From Clostridiales bacterium UBA1390 (GTDB taxonomy: Bacteria > Bacillota > Clostridia > Lachnospirales > Bianqueaceae): DNA of 25,674 nucleotides. Made by a program: the position numbers and the translations under genes. Within the stretch, counting starts at the first letter, position 1; each line of letters begins with the position of its first letter. The notes beneath the pieces were generated by a model. That model searched no databases and had not been told where the DNA came from. It saw only the letters and a program-made list of their open reading frames with translations. The stretch is from contig DBQQ01000029.1 in assembly GCA_002305315.1 (NCBI GenBank), forward strand, positions 17,511 to 43,184, read 5' to 3'. Positions 6,494-15,988 of the stretch are shown piece after piece.

Positions 6494-8507
6494 AATTCTC
6501 TTTGGGTTTACGGCTGCGCACCTTCTTATAGACAAAGGCGCATCTTCTGGGAACATTCACACCCTCTTTCAGGTTCTCTCCCTCTGGAAATGTCGCGGGC
6601 ACCGGCCAGTTTTCCTCGCCGATCCAACCGCCAAACCGCTGCTCTGCGGTTCCCATGACTCTGCGGAACTTCTGTCCGCGCAGGCTATGCAGGTCAATCC
6701 AGTTGTCCTTGGTCGGATGGAAATTAAAGATAAACAGATAATCCCCCCGCGTATACGCCAATGTCTTGTTGTCATTATGCAGATACAGGAGTTTTCCGCC
6801 CTCCTTGTCCATCACCTTCCCCTTATCATTCAGCGCCATCATCGCATTGTCAAAGGTTTCGAGCTGATGATACTTCAGATCCGGATTATCGGCCAGGCTC
6901 CACTGTCTGCGGCAATAATGAAAACTGTTTCCATTCCCTTCCCGCGGGAAATCGATCCATTCCGGATGTCCAAACTCATTCCCCATGAAATTCAGATATC
7001 CATCGCCTCCCAGGGACATGGTAATCAATCGGATCATCTTATGCAGCTCCATGGCTCGTTCAATGACCAGACTGGGATCATCCTTCTGCATATGCCAGTA
7101 CATCTCCTGATCCGCCAGCCAGAAGATGATCGTCTTGTCCCCCACCAGCGCCTGATCGTGGGATTCGCAATACGCAATGGATTTCTCCCCGGGACGGCGC
7201 GTGGTCAGCTCATACCACATCTTGCCCATATCCCAGTATTCATCCGGCACCTTGGATACGGTCTTAATCCAGAAGTCTGGCAGCCCCATGCCCAGGCGAT
7301 AGTCAAAACCGATGCCGCCTTCCCGGATCGGCAGGCACATGCCGGGCATCCCGCTCATATCTTCCGCAATTGTGATCGCATCCTTCCGCAGCTCATGGAC
7401 CAGTTCATTCGCCAGCTGCAGATAGGTGATCGCCTGTGTGTCCGTATTCATACTGAAATATTTATGATAATTGTCAAACCCTGTGCCCAGGCCATGGTCT
7501 TTGTACAGCATGGACGTGACGCCGTCAAAACGGAATCCGTCAAAATGATACTCCTCCAGCCAGTATTTCAGATTGGACAGCAGGAAATGCAGCACTGCGG
7601 GCTTCCCGTAATCGAACAGTTTCGTGCCCCAGGCTGGATGGTCGCCCTCTGCTCCCTCATGGAAAAACTGATATGTGGTTCCGTCAAATTCGTTGATGCC
7701 ATCCGCCGTATTGCGCGCCGCATGAGAATGCACCAGATCCAGCAAGACCGTGATCCCCATCTCGTGCGCGCGGTTGACCAGCCGCTTCAGCCCCTCCGGC
7801 TCTCCATACCAGGATGATGCCGCAAAGAAATTGGTCACCTGATAGCCAAAGGAAGCATAATAGGGATGCTGCATGATCGCCATCAACTGTATGGTATTAT
7901 ATCCATCCTTCTGAATTCTAGGCAAAATTTCTTCTGTAAAATGATCGTAACTGGCTATGTGTCCCTCTTCGTCGGACATTCCGATATGCGCTTCGTAGAT
8001 TAACGGCGCTTTTTTACTGACTTTATAATCCTGGTCCGTCCAGGGAAATGGCGTCGGCGGATTCCAGATCTGCCCTCTGAAATCATGCGTAATCGGATCT
8101 TGCTCTACACGATGTATATATAACGGAATCCGATCAAATACCTGTTCTCCGGATGTGACCTGCACTTTGACATAGGAGCCATGCTCCAATCCGGATACTC
8201 GAACTTCCCAATCCCCATTCTCGTTGATTCGCCGCATGGGATTCGCCTGCCTGTCCCACCCGTTGAAATCTCCGATCAGCGCCAGGGCGTCCGCTCCGGG
8301 CGCCCATTCCCGGTAGACCCAGGTATCTCCCTCCTGATGGAATCCATAGTACAGATTTCCATTCGCGAAGGAACTGATCTTCTTTTCCTTGCCCAGGAGC
8401 CGTTTTTTGGTCTCCCGATACAGGCGCATTCTCAGTTCGATATCGCCCGCGAAATCAGCCAGGTAGGGATCCCTTTCTAAAATCTTATATGTTTTTTGGT
8501 TCGCCAT
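6492..8507 (-). CDS. 1,4-alpha-glucan branching enzyme, eukaryote-type GH13_8
   Basis: Protein of 671 residues that moves alpha-1,4 glucan segments to alpha-1,6 positions in glycogen. An N-terminal CBM48-like domain (about 50-140) is followed by the GH13 barrel with its regions: DLVHSH (257-262), GFRFDGV (324-330, nucleophile Asp328), IAEDMSG (380-386, acid/base Glu382) and ESHDQA (448-453). A C-terminal beta domain follows. YEAHIGM, NFFAASSWYG and ITIAEDMSGMPG are typical of the animal/plant-like subfamily GH13_8 rather than the common bacterial GlgB (GH13_9). The start is ATG 8505-8507 after AAGGAGGG. No other glycogen gene (glgC, glgA, glgP) is nearby, and the gene has its own promoter. 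Confidence 0.92.
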   Translation of the reverse strand: MANQKTYKILERDPYLADFAGDIELRMRLYRETKKRLLGKEKKISSFANGNLYYGFHQEGDTWVYREWAPGADALALIGDFNGWDRQANPMRRINENGDWEVRVSGLEHGSYVKVQVTSGEQVFDRIPLYIHRVEQDPITHDFRGQIWNPPTPFPWTDQDYKVSKKAPLIYEAHIGMSDEEGHIASYDHFTEEILPRIQKDGYNTIQLMAIMQHPYYASFGYQVTNFFAASSWYGEPEGLKRLVNRAHEMGITVLLDLVHSHAARNTADGINEFDGTTYQFFHEGAEGDHPAWGTKLFDYGKPAVLHFLLSNLKYWLEEYHFDGFRFDGVTSMLYKDHGLGTGFDNYHKYFSMNTDTQAITYLQLANELVHELRKDAITIAEDMSGMPGMCLPIREGGIGFDYRLGMGLPDFWIKTVSKVPDEYWDMGKMWYELTTRRPGEKSIAYCESHDQALVGDKTIIFWLADQEMYWHMQKDDPSLVIERAMELHKMIRLITMSLGGDGYLNFMGNEFGHPEWIDFPREGNGNSFHYCRRQWSLADNPDLKYHQLETFDNAMMALNDKGKVMDKEGGKLLYLHNDNKTLAYTRGDYLFIFNFHPTKDNWIDLHSLRGQKFRRVMGTAEQRFGGWIGEENWPVPATFPEGENLKEGVNVPRRCAFVYKKVRSRKPKEN

Positions 8508-8577
8508 ATTTTTCCCTCCTTAGATTTTTGTCTTGTCTTTTGTAGTGGGAAACGCATGTCCCATACTCTGCATATGG

Positions 8578-8590
8578 AACAAGCCTTGTT
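8578..8590. promoter_or_regulatory. Inverted repeat at the transcription start of the branching enzyme gene
   Basis: AACAAGCCTTGTT has six-base perfect arms around one central base. It sits directly downstream of the -10 box, where a repressor could block transcription. No regulator is identified. Confidence 0.35.
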
Positions 8591-8596
8591 GCGCCT

Positions 8597-8625
8597 ATTA
8601 TACCACTTCCTGCGCCGCTTTGCAA
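8597..8625 (-). promoter_or_regulatory. Promoter of the branching enzyme gene
   Basis: On the minus strand TTGCAA (8625-8620), a 17-base spacer and perfect TATAAT (8602-8597) preceded by TGG, an extended -10. The leader is about 85 bases. Confidence 0.75.
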
Positions 8626-8651
8626 CTCCTCGCTTCTTCCTCCTTTACAGG

Positions 8652-8693
8652 AAAAGCCTATAGAGAGCCGGACATGCTCTCTATAGGCTTTTT
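8652..8693 (-). terminator. Strong, nearly symmetric terminator after the GH88 gene
   Basis: A perfect 17-pair stem (8652-8668 with 8676-8692) and a seven-base loop, with T runs on both sides. It can terminate in either direction, but only the leftward carbohydrate operon ends here. It insulates that operon from the branching enzyme promoter. Confidence 0.88.
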
Positions 8694-8704
8694 CCATAAA
8701 CAGA

Positions 8705-9849
8705 TTACCAGACCCACAAGTCGTTATCGATAAGCTTCAACAACGCTTCCAGGAAATAGTAATCACCATAGATGATATTGTACTCATGTGTCTCTTCCGC
8801 ATACGAACTGGAACACTTCTCCAGGATCCCGTCGCGCTCAGGGTCCCAATCGCAGCGGGACGCGCTCAGCGCATGCAGAAGCCGCAGGGCTGCCCCCAGA
8901 TAGAGTAGCCGCTGCAGATCATCCGCAAAACGGGCGATCTCGATCAGGCCGCAGGCTGCAATGGCCGCTGCCGTAGAATCTTCATAATAAGGCTCCTTCG
9001 GCATTCTGAAATCGATCGGGATCAGGCCGTTCTCCGGAATATTGGAGATGAAATAATGAGCGACTCGCTTGGCCGCATCCAGGTATTCCTGCTTGCCGGT
9101 ATGCCGGTAGCTGATCATGAACCCATAGATGGCCCAGCTCTGTCCCCGCGTCCACGAGGATCCATTCTCATAGCCCTGACCACCGTATGTCGCTGTCTCT
9201 ATCCCGGTTTCCGGATCAAATTCTACAATGTGATCGCCGATCCATCCGGCCGGATGAAATGCTCCAGCGCCGTATCCGCGTGCATCATGGCAATCTGGCG
9301 GAAACGCGGATCATCCAGCTCGTCCGAAGCCCAGTAGAGAAGCGAGAGATTCATCATGCAGTCGATAATAGCCCATCCCGTATTCACATGGCCATGCCAC
9401 TCGTCATTCCAGGCCCGAATAAAGCGCCCTACCGGATTAAAACGACCGGCCAGGAGCGTGGCTGCATGCAGACCTCTGCGCCGTCCATCCGGATTTCCCG
9501 TTTTGCGGTAATCCGCCACGGCCGTGGGCATCCACATGAATCCCACATCATGATGCAGTCCCATGAACTGCTCAAAACACTGATCCAATGCTTCTTCTGA
9601 GTATCTGGCAATCTCCATATAGCGAGGATCCCCCGTCTTCTGGTACAGCTGCCACATCATGCCTCCCCAGAATCCATTGGTCCACCAGTTGATTTCCTTC
9701 TCGCCCGAATGGTCATCATAGACCCCATTCTTCGAAGTAAACGGGATCTTCTTCTGCGCTCTCTCTCGCACGACCTCCATCTTCTCCGTCACCTTCTGCA
9801 GGGTCTCCTGTACCCATTTCTGGTCTTCCTGGGATAGATACTGTAACAT
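8705..9849 (-). pseudogene. GH88 unsaturated glucuronyl hydrolase, broken by a -1 frameshift
   Basis: The family cleaves the unsaturated uronic acid that polysaccharide lyases leave on the non-reducing end of oligosaccharides. The first frame (9849 to 9223, start after AAGGAGG) covers about 208 residues, including WWTNGFWGGMMW and the HHDVGFMW segment with a conserved Asp. It also has the NTGWAIIDCMMNL segment with the second family Asp. It runs into a stop just after RPDGSA. Dropping one reading position at about 9233-9235 restores the family sequence HIVEFDPETG, then SSWTRGQSWAIYGF, through to 8705. The joined protein would be about 381 residues, a normal GH88 length with no signal peptide, so cytoplasmic. 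Either a recent inactivation or a sequencing error. It lies 13 bases after the STAND NTPase gene. Confidence 0.88.
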
Positions 9850-9862
9850 GTTTGTCTCCTCC

Positions 9863-12800
9863 TTATAATTGATTCCAGTTTTCTAATAATCGCTGCTGCA
9901 GGTATTCCGGCAAAGATTCCGGCAGCGGACAACACAGTGGCGTTTTCCACAGCCTAGCATAGACGCGGAAGGCCGGTCCTAAAAGCGGCGTGCTGACCAC
10001 CGCATCGCTGCCGATACAATCCTCCAAAATACGCTGGTCCATCTGCAGCGGCACAGGCGGCACCGAATGAAAATGCCCGTCCTGCGTACGACAGATATAG
10101 CTGGGATCCTCTAGCTGATTTTCTTTGGCAATAGCTCTCTGCCATATGAGATCGATCCAGCGGCTGCATAGTTCCTGAAGCGGCGTCAGGCAGGCATCTC
10201 CATCCATACAGAGCGCGAGAATCCGCAGTTTGACCAGTTCCAGCGCCAGACTGATGCGCGACACCGTAATGGGTCCATCCGCCTCCAGGATCTCGTATCC
10301 CATTTGGGCCAGCGTGCCCGCCGATGCAATGGAAACGCTGCCTGCGGCAATCGCGACGCAAAGCAGATCAAAGGCCTGATAGACAGGGTTTGATTCTTGC
10401 TCCTGAATCTGATCTCGAAGCACCTCGGGCTGCACCTCGGCCCCCTCTGTCCAGAAACAGCTGGCCACTCGGCGATACAATGGCCGGCTCTGGCCATTCA
10501 TACGGCCATTCAAGCCTAAGAGCGCGATCTCCGGCGGCATATGCTGTACCCACAACTGATAGAATGGTGCGGCGAACGCCGCTTTCGGACGCTGGCCCAA
10601 CAGCTCCAGCGCCAGCGAAACACCATAATCCAGAAGCGCCGGCGGAATCACCAGAATATCCTTCTCGATCCATTGCTGCAGGTACTCCAGGAGCTTTTGC
10701 CGAGGCGTTTCTTTATCCTGCGCGCAGTGTATCTGCGCCAGATAGGCAGTGATCTTCTCTACCGGATCTTGGGCATTCTCTGCTCTGCGCCCGCACTCCT
10801 CGGCTCCCTGCGCCCCGCCCAGAATCCGCGCTTGCGCGGGCAAAAGATACGCATAAAACTGCTGTGAACGCATGCACTCCGGAAAGCTCTCTTTGATTTG
10901 CGTCTGTACCTGGGCAATCTGCCGGGACGTCAAAAACGACCGGCTCTTCTGCAGCCGGGAGTGCAGAGAAGCATACAACGCCACGAGCGCCTCCGCTGAA
11001 GGATAGTGCGCCAGCGTATCCGCTGCCAAAAGCTTCGTCCCCAGCGCACAGACTATCTCCAATGTTCTCTTCGACGATAACGCCCCGCAGGACAAGAAGA
11101 ACCGCAGCTGCGTCACACAAGCGTGAAGCTCCTCTAAACGCCCCAATTCACATAGAATCTCGGCTCTGACGAGCTGTACCGCGCAAAGATCATTGGAACG
11201 CCCGATCGGGATGCTGCCTCGAATCGCCGCCAGACTCGCGCGGAGATAGTCATACCACTGGTCTGCCAGCCGAAGCGCCGGTTCTCCGGACAACTGCGCG
11301 ATCTGATTTCGGATGGTTCTGGGATTCACACTGTATTCTTTGGGGCTGGGCTTGTGAATGCTTTCCAAGCGCAGGATGGCTTCTTCCGTGCGCCATATCG
11401 AGGTCTTCTCTCTAAAATATTGCAGGCGCGACTTCTCTGGAAATGTCTCAAGCCATAGCCGCAGATCGCTTTCCAATAGCCGCAGCCGCGACTCTTCCAG
11501 AGACCTCGCCGCAAAATCACAGTTATATAACGGTTCCTTACAATCTGCGTCCGTCAAAAGCAGCGTCGCATACTGCCGAATCCCATAACACAGTTTCTGT
11601 CTGCACTGATAGATGCGAATCAGAAGCTGCCGGATGAAGGCAAACCACTCTGCGGCTTCCGCCAGCAATTCCCGACTGCACAACATGGGCAGAAGCGCAC
11701 GCAAAAAGGCCTCACAGAATGGCATCAGCAGATGCGTCAATACCGCACACTCCTGCGGAAGCGGGTTCTGCAGATCCGCTTCCGCCTGATATACCAGCTC
11801 TGGCAGCTTCTCCTTCACCCAGGGCAAATTGCAGGGATCCGCGTTCTGCGTGTAGGCGAGGGACCCCGCGAGCGCCTCTGCCAAACGCGTTCTCGTCAGT
11901 TTTTCCGTATGCCATACGAATGCATAGTCGTACAGGCTCTCCGATTTACGCCGGAACGCCGCCATGGCCTCAATCGTGGATGTACACAGCGGATCCTGTT
12001 TCGACAACAGATCCATGTACAGACGGCAGCTCTTCGCGTACAGCTCCGGGCGAAAGGCCGGTGTCCCCTCGAGAGAATCCCACCGGCCACAGGCAATCCT
12101 GCGGTCTGACTGCAGCGGTGAAAGCGCCAATACCCACAACGTATCCATGCGGAAGGGATTCTCTGTCTCATCCGAGAAGAAATCGCTCAGTGTACGGAAA
12201 TAGTCCACTACGGACAGGGGCAGGGCCTCCTCCCGATTTTCCGGCGGCATAAGCGCCTGTTCCAGTGCCGTAAGGAGCGCCTCATGGCCCTTCCATCCGG
12301 CGCCGCGGGCATAGTAGTCCAGATCGGTCAGCAGATGCTCCCGCGTCAGCGGATACGGAGAAGAAGCCAGGCGCTTGGCTCGTTCCTGAAGCAGCTGTAC
12401 GCAATAGTTCTTCCATTCCTGCCCGTACATCGCCAGCACAAACAGATGCGTCTTGGTCGTCGAAAATCCGATCGTCCGCGCGTCATACAAGGTTAAGAAC
12501 GGTTTTAGATCCCGTAGGATCGCCCACAGGATATGCGGCGCGGGACGCCGTAGTGCGAAATATTCAAAGTCTTGATCCGACAATGGGTGCGGCGCTAACG
12601 CCAGCAGCTGTAGAATCTCCCGAATATAGGGCGCATAGAACGGCCCATAACTCTCCATCAGGTCATCCAGATAGAGCTGCAGCAGTTTGGCCGGACTTTT
12701 ATATTGACGGAAGAAATCCGTCAGGCTCATATACGCTTCCGGTCTGCCGATGACCAGAATATCCCGCAGCGTATGCGCCAGACACAGGTCGGCTTCCATA

Positions 12801-14296
12801 TACCCGCTCAGCGCCGTGACCACGGGGTTGTCCTCGCTATTCGCATGCAGCACATACTGTGATAAGTACGTGCGGAACAGCTGCTGGTGCTGGGGATGAT
12901 TCTTGGTGAAGCTTCCAATCCGCGCCAGCGGATCCTTGTCCAGGAGCCAGTTCCGGTGCGGTGCGACCGTCGACGCATCGCTGGCCGCACACCGATCTGT
13001 CAGCAGGATATAGACTCCCGCCGTCAGCTGAGATGCCGCCGGCAACACTTTTGGCAAAGAAAACGCCAGATCCTGACTATAATCCAGCTGATGCATACCG
13101 TCCAGGATCAAAAGCAGCGGCCGTTCCGGACACTCCTGCACTCTGGCGTTCAGAAACTCTCCGATCCGCCGGCGCAGGTCTACGGCCTCTTCTGTAAACA
13201 AGATCGGCGATGCCTCTGGAAACATCGCATTGAGGGCGCGCACGAAATAGCTGGGCCGCTGGGTATCCGGATACAGGCTGATCGCGTAGCGGCAGACCCG
13301 CATATTTTCCAGAAACTGCGCGTGCGTATAAAAGGGAGACGCGGGATCCAGCATACAGGTATACATGCTCTTTCCCATATTGCTCTCTGCTTCCAGAAGC
13401 AGATATCCACGGTCTCTCTCTCCTAATGCCTGCCGCAGCCATCTGTCCCAATACTGAGGACGTACATATTCGGCGTGTGTATAGACCCCCGAAAGTTCTT
13501 CCAACATAGAACGTCCGGGCGTCGGCAGCACCTCTTCATGAAAGAGCGCACACTCCTTCGGCGCATCAAACAGCACGAGGCTCCGATCATTCTGTCCCCG
13601 ACAAAACATCTTGCAGGAAGGCGCGTCCATCTTTTCCATCAGGAACGTCTGCCCCTGACTGCGAAACACCCACGGTTCCGCGATGATTTCCGTTCCCAAA
13701 CAGTCAAAGGTCAACGTCTCTGCCTCGGTTTTCTCTTTCACATGGGTATAAAAATGAAGCACCTGTCTCAGATGCTGATTCAGCAGATCAATATGGGTAA
13801 TCAGCTCGCTGGCCGCCTCGGGACGATTCAATTCCAGATAGGCGCCGGACTGCACCCGATGGCACCATGCCAGCAGATCCTGCTGCTTGATCCTCCGGGA
13901 CATATCCTCCGCGGCTGTCAGAAAGAGCGCCGCATTTTCATCTGGATTATGAAGGAAAAATTCCCGAAGCGCCGGAATCAGGGTGTCCATGCAATACGCC
14001 GCGTCCACTGCGTGTGCGGTCAGTCGTCCATAAACCTCCTGTTTCTCCGAGTCGGCCGCCTGGCTCCTGGTCAGGATGGAACACGCCATCAGGACCGGAA
14101 ACTGCAGACAGAGCCCTATCATATCCGTCAGCGCTAATTCCGCGCCAACGAGCTGACCGCCTCGCACAGCTTCCCGCAGGTGCTGATATGTATTCTTCAT
14201 CGGTTCGGGAAAGTCTCGTAAATTCACAAACAGTCCATTGGTACACAGATCCAGCAATCGCTGCACCGCCGGAGCGATATATTCAGACTTACTCAT
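9863..14296 (-). CDS. Very large STAND-type P-loop NTPase
   Basis: Protein of 1477 residues. An N-terminal helical region (about 1-290) has no recognised effector domain. A P-loop follows: Walker A variant AESNMGKS (303-310, Ala for the first Gly), Walker B LLLILDG (394-400) and a sensor-like VYILLTDR (428-435). A winged-helix-like stretch around 556-585 (YIREILQLLALAPHPLSDQDF) and some 850 residues of helix-rich sequence complete it. This is the plan of STAND NTPases, signal switches that include transcription activators and anti-phage sensors. No DNA-binding domain or nuclease is visible. The start at 14296 follows AGGAG; 42 upstream in-frame residues cross the promoter. It leads the two-gene unit with GH88. 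A sugar sensor or a defence protein are both possible. Confidence 0.75.
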   Translation of the reverse strand: MSKSEYIAPAVQRLLDLCTNGLFVNLRDFPEPMKNTYQHLREAVRGGQLVGAELALTDMIGLCLQFPVLMACSILTRSQAADSEKQEVYGRLTAHAVDAAYCMDTLIPALREFFLHNPDENAALFLTAAEDMSRRIKQQDLLAWCHRVQSGAYLELNRPEAASELITHIDLLNQHLRQVLHFYTHVKEKTEAETLTFDCLGTEIIAEPWVFRSQGQTFLMEKMDAPSCKMFCRGQNDRSLVLFDAPKECALFHEEVLPTPGRSMLEELSGVYTHAEYVRPQYWDRWLRQALGERDRGYLLLEAESNMGKSMYTCMLDPASPFYTHAQFLENMRVCRYAISLYPDTQRPSYFVRALNAMFPEASPILFTEEAVDLRRRIGEFLNARVQECPERPLLLILDGMHQLDYSQDLAFSLPKVLPAASQLTAGVYILLTDRCAASDASTVAPHRNWLLDKDPLARIGSFTKNHPQHQQLFRTYLSQYVLHANSEDNPVVTALSGYMEADLCLAHTLRDILVIGRPEAYMSLTDFFRQYKSPAKLLQLYLDDLMESYGPFYAPYIREILQLLALAPHPLSDQDFEYFALRRPAPHILWAILRDLKPFLTLYDARTIGFSTTKTHLFVLAMYGQEWKNYCVQLLQERAKRLASSPYPLTREHLLTDLDYYARGAGWKGHEALLTALEQALMPPENREEALPLSVVDYFRTLSDFFSDETENPFRMDTLWVLALSPLQSDRRIACGRWDSLEGTPAFRPELYAKSCRLYMDLLSKQDPLCTSTIEAMAAFRRKSESLYDYAFVWHTEKLTRTRLAEALAGSLAYTQNADPCNLPWVKEKLPELVYQAEADLQNPLPQECAVLTHLLMPFCEAFLRALLPMLCSRELLAEAAEWFAFIRQLLIRIYQCRQKLCYGIRQYATLLLTDADCKEPLYNCDFAARSLEESRLRLLESDLRLWLETFPEKSRLQYFREKTSIWRTEEAILRLESIHKPSPKEYSVNPRTIRNQIAQLSGEPALRLADQWYDYLRASLAAIRGSIPIGRSNDLCAVQLVRAEILCELGRLEELHACVTQLRFFLSCGALSSKRTLEIVCALGTKLLAADTLAHYPSAEALVALYASLHSRLQKSRSFLTSRQIAQVQTQIKESFPECMRSQQFYAYLLPAQARILGGAQGAEECGRRAENAQDPVEKITAYLAQIHCAQDKETPRQKLLEYLQQWIEKDILVIPPALLDYGVSLALELLGQRPKAAFAAPFYQLWVQHMPPEIALLGLNGRMNGQSRPLYRRVASCFWTEGAEVQPEVLRDQIQEQESNPVYQAFDLLCVAIAAGSVSIASAGTLAQMGYEILEADGPITVSRISLALELVKLRILALCMDGDACLTPLQELCSRWIDLIWQRAIAKENQLEDPSYICRTQDGHFHSVPPVPLQMDQRILEDCIGSDAVVSTPLLGPAFRVYARLWKTPLCCPLPESLPEYLQQRLLENWNQL

Positions 14297-14332
14297 ATGC
14301 ATTCTCCTATTCAGGATAGATTTCATGCATAC

Positions 14333-14361
14333 AGTGTAGCATTTTGCCGTCCATCTGTAAA
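14333..14361 (-). promoter_or_regulatory. Promoter of the STAND NTPase-GH88 unit
   Basis: On the minus strand TTTACA (14361-14356), a 17-base spacer and TACACT (14338-14333) preceded by TGC, an extended -10. It lies some 37 bases before the NTPase ATG. Confidence 0.7.
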
Positions 14362-14386
14362 CCTTTAAATCGTAAATTTTTCTATG

Positions 14387-14417
14387 CAAAAAGGGAGCAA
14401 CCCTTATGGCTGCTCCC
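14387..14417 (-). terminator. Terminator after the isomerase-family gene
   Basis: Read leftward, GGGAGCA pairs with TGCTCCC around an 11-base loop and is followed by a run of T. It separates the isomerase gene from the NTPase promoter. Confidence 0.8.
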
Positions 14418-14437
14418 CGCATGTCTTTTACTGCTCT

Positions 14438-15856
14438 TTATCTGGTTACGATGTCCACCGGAATGTCAAAGATCTTTGCCACCTTCAGAATCGTATCAAT
14501 GTGTCTGCCTGTCGCTGCTGCGAAATGATGCGTAGGACCGCATTCGCTCCAGCGTGTAACAAACTCCCGCGCACCGCAGGTGAAGCGCGTTCTCATATTG
14601 GTGTCTCCAAAGGACAGGATCTTCCCTTCTTCGTTGACGCCTTCCGCCACGATGAACTTGAAGTGTCCGTCGCCATCCTGCGTGATCGCAAGATACGTCC
14701 CCGGACCGGTATGGGGATAGAACTGTGTCAGGTATCCGCCGCCCGTCTTTCCATGGAACACCTTCACGATCTTCATCGTGGGCTTCTTCGCGGAGATATC
14801 GGCATCGCCGGAACCACTATGTCCAATGATCGCGATATCATCGTTGAAATCGATCGAATACATCTCGGCCAGCTGTCCGGTACCGGAAATGGTCTTCAGA
14901 ATACTCATGGCCATCGCCACCTTGATGTCTCCCTCTACCGCGCACGCGGTTCCCTGCTTAATCAGCATGGAGAAGGCCGGAATCAGCATGCTGTCCAGGA
15001 CGCCTGCCTTGCCCTGCGCAAATCCATTGTAATGAGACGCGATCAGGCCCAGCTTCTCATCCTTGACCCACTGTTCAAAAGCCACGACATACTTGGCCAT
15101 CTCCCAGACTTCTTCGATGCTTCCGCCGCCTTCGATATCAAAAGTATCCAGAATATCCTGCGCCTTTGCGCGGATCGCCTCTTCATCCGTGATATCATCG
15201 GCAATCGCCCACATGGCTTCCCAGTCGAACTGCTTCGTATATACATGCATTCTTCTGTACAGGTTGGATTCATCAATATACAGATCCATCATACCCGGAT
15301 AGGGTCTGCCGATCTTCGCCAGATTCGTATCCCGAAATCTTCTTCTGACCTGCGCCGCACGGCACCAGTCCTCGATCTCTGCCTGTACCTGCGGATCGCC
15401 GCCTTCTACTACGCCGGTGATCACCGCATGTCTCTTTCCGAATCTCTCCAGATCCGCTACCATCTCGCCGACAGCACCGCAAGCATAGCCCTCTCCCAAC
15501 CAGGACGCGATATCCGTGTGGTCATAATCCAGCGCCTTGAGCTTCTGTACGTTGACAAGCACCACGGGCACATCCAGATCCTTGACCGCCGGCAGCATGT
15601 TGTATGAGGTAGCATACGTCAGAAGCTGCAGGAAAACCAGATCCACATCCGCTGCCCGGAACAGATCGCCGGCAGCCTGAGACTGCTCCTTGGTGGTCAC
15701 AATCCCACCGTCGATGATTTCTACTGAATCCGGAATTGTCTTCTTAAACGCTGCATACTGTGCCTCAAACTCCGGCACCAGTGATGGAAATTGCGGCAAG
15801 TAGGCGCCCAAAGCGATGGAGAACACGCCTACCTTGGCTTTTGTATCCACTAACAT
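14438..15856 (-). CDS. L-arabinose-isomerase-family protein (divergent aldose-ketose isomerase)
   Basis: Cytoplasmic protein of 472 residues in the arabinose/fucose isomerase superfamily. Candidate metal ligands align with those of AraA: Glu308 in CAVEGDIK, Glu331 in LAEMYSIDF, His346 in IGHSGSGD and His443/444 in GPTHHFAA. It is shorter than classical AraA (about 500) and clearly divergent, so the substrate may be another pentose, deoxy-hexose or uronate-derived sugar. No araB or araD partner is present. GGAGGG lies seven bases before the ATG at 15856. The neighbours (BNR propeller upstream, NTPase-GH88 downstream) suggest it processes a sugar released from a uronate-containing glycan. Confidence 0.8.
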   Translation of the reverse strand: MLVDTKAKVGVFSIALGAYLPQFPSLVPEFEAQYAAFKKTIPDSVEIIDGGIVTTKEQSQAAGDLFRAADVDLVFLQLLTYATSYNMLPAVKDLDVPVVLVNVQKLKALDYDHTDIASWLGEGYACGAVGEMVADLERFGKRHAVITGVVEGGDPQVQAEIEDWCRAAQVRRRFRDTNLAKIGRPYPGMMDLYIDESNLYRRMHVYTKQFDWEAMWAIADDITDEEAIRAKAQDILDTFDIEGGGSIEEVWEMAKYVVAFEQWVKDEKLGLIASHYNGFAQGKAGVLDSMLIPAFSMLIKQGTACAVEGDIKVAMAMSILKTISGTGQLAEMYSIDFNDDIAIIGHSGSGDADISAKKPTMKIVKVFHGKTGGGYLTQFYPHTGPGTYLAITQDGDGHFKFIVAEGVNEEGKILSFGDTNMRTRFTCGAREFVTRWSECGPTHHFAAATGRHIDTILKVAKIFDIPVDIVTR

Positions 15857-15924
15857 AATAAGCCCTCCGATATGATGAAATTAAGGCAATACTGCATGGT
15901 ATCCTGCAGCATCCTCTTAGGGGT

Positions 15925-15954
15925 ATTATACACTAACCGGGCCTTCATGCGCAA
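15925..15954 (-). promoter_or_regulatory. Promoter of the isomerase-family gene
   Basis: On the minus strand TTGCGC (15954-15949), an 18-base spacer and perfect TATAAT (15930-15925). The short leader contains an inverted CTGCA / TGCAG pair with an 8-base centre that could be an operator. Confidence 0.6.
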
Positions 15955-15988
15955 TACAAAAATCAAAATCCCGCGCTTTCCCTTTAGA

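Noticed and set aside
6687..7817. 376-codon rightward open frame
   Set aside because: Antisense to the branching enzyme, whose catalytic motifs are intact.
8705..9118. Separate small gene downstream of GH88
   Set aside because: It is the C-terminal half of the same GH88 protein in a shifted frame; its first residues continue the family sequence and it lacks a ribosome site.
14297..14422. 42-residue N-terminal extension of the STAND NTPase
   Set aside because: It spans the -10 and -35 elements; AGGAG is spaced for the ATG at 14296.
14384..15607. 407-codon rightward open frame
   Set aside because: Antisense to the isomerase-family gene, with no ribosome site and low-complexity composition typical of a shadow frame.
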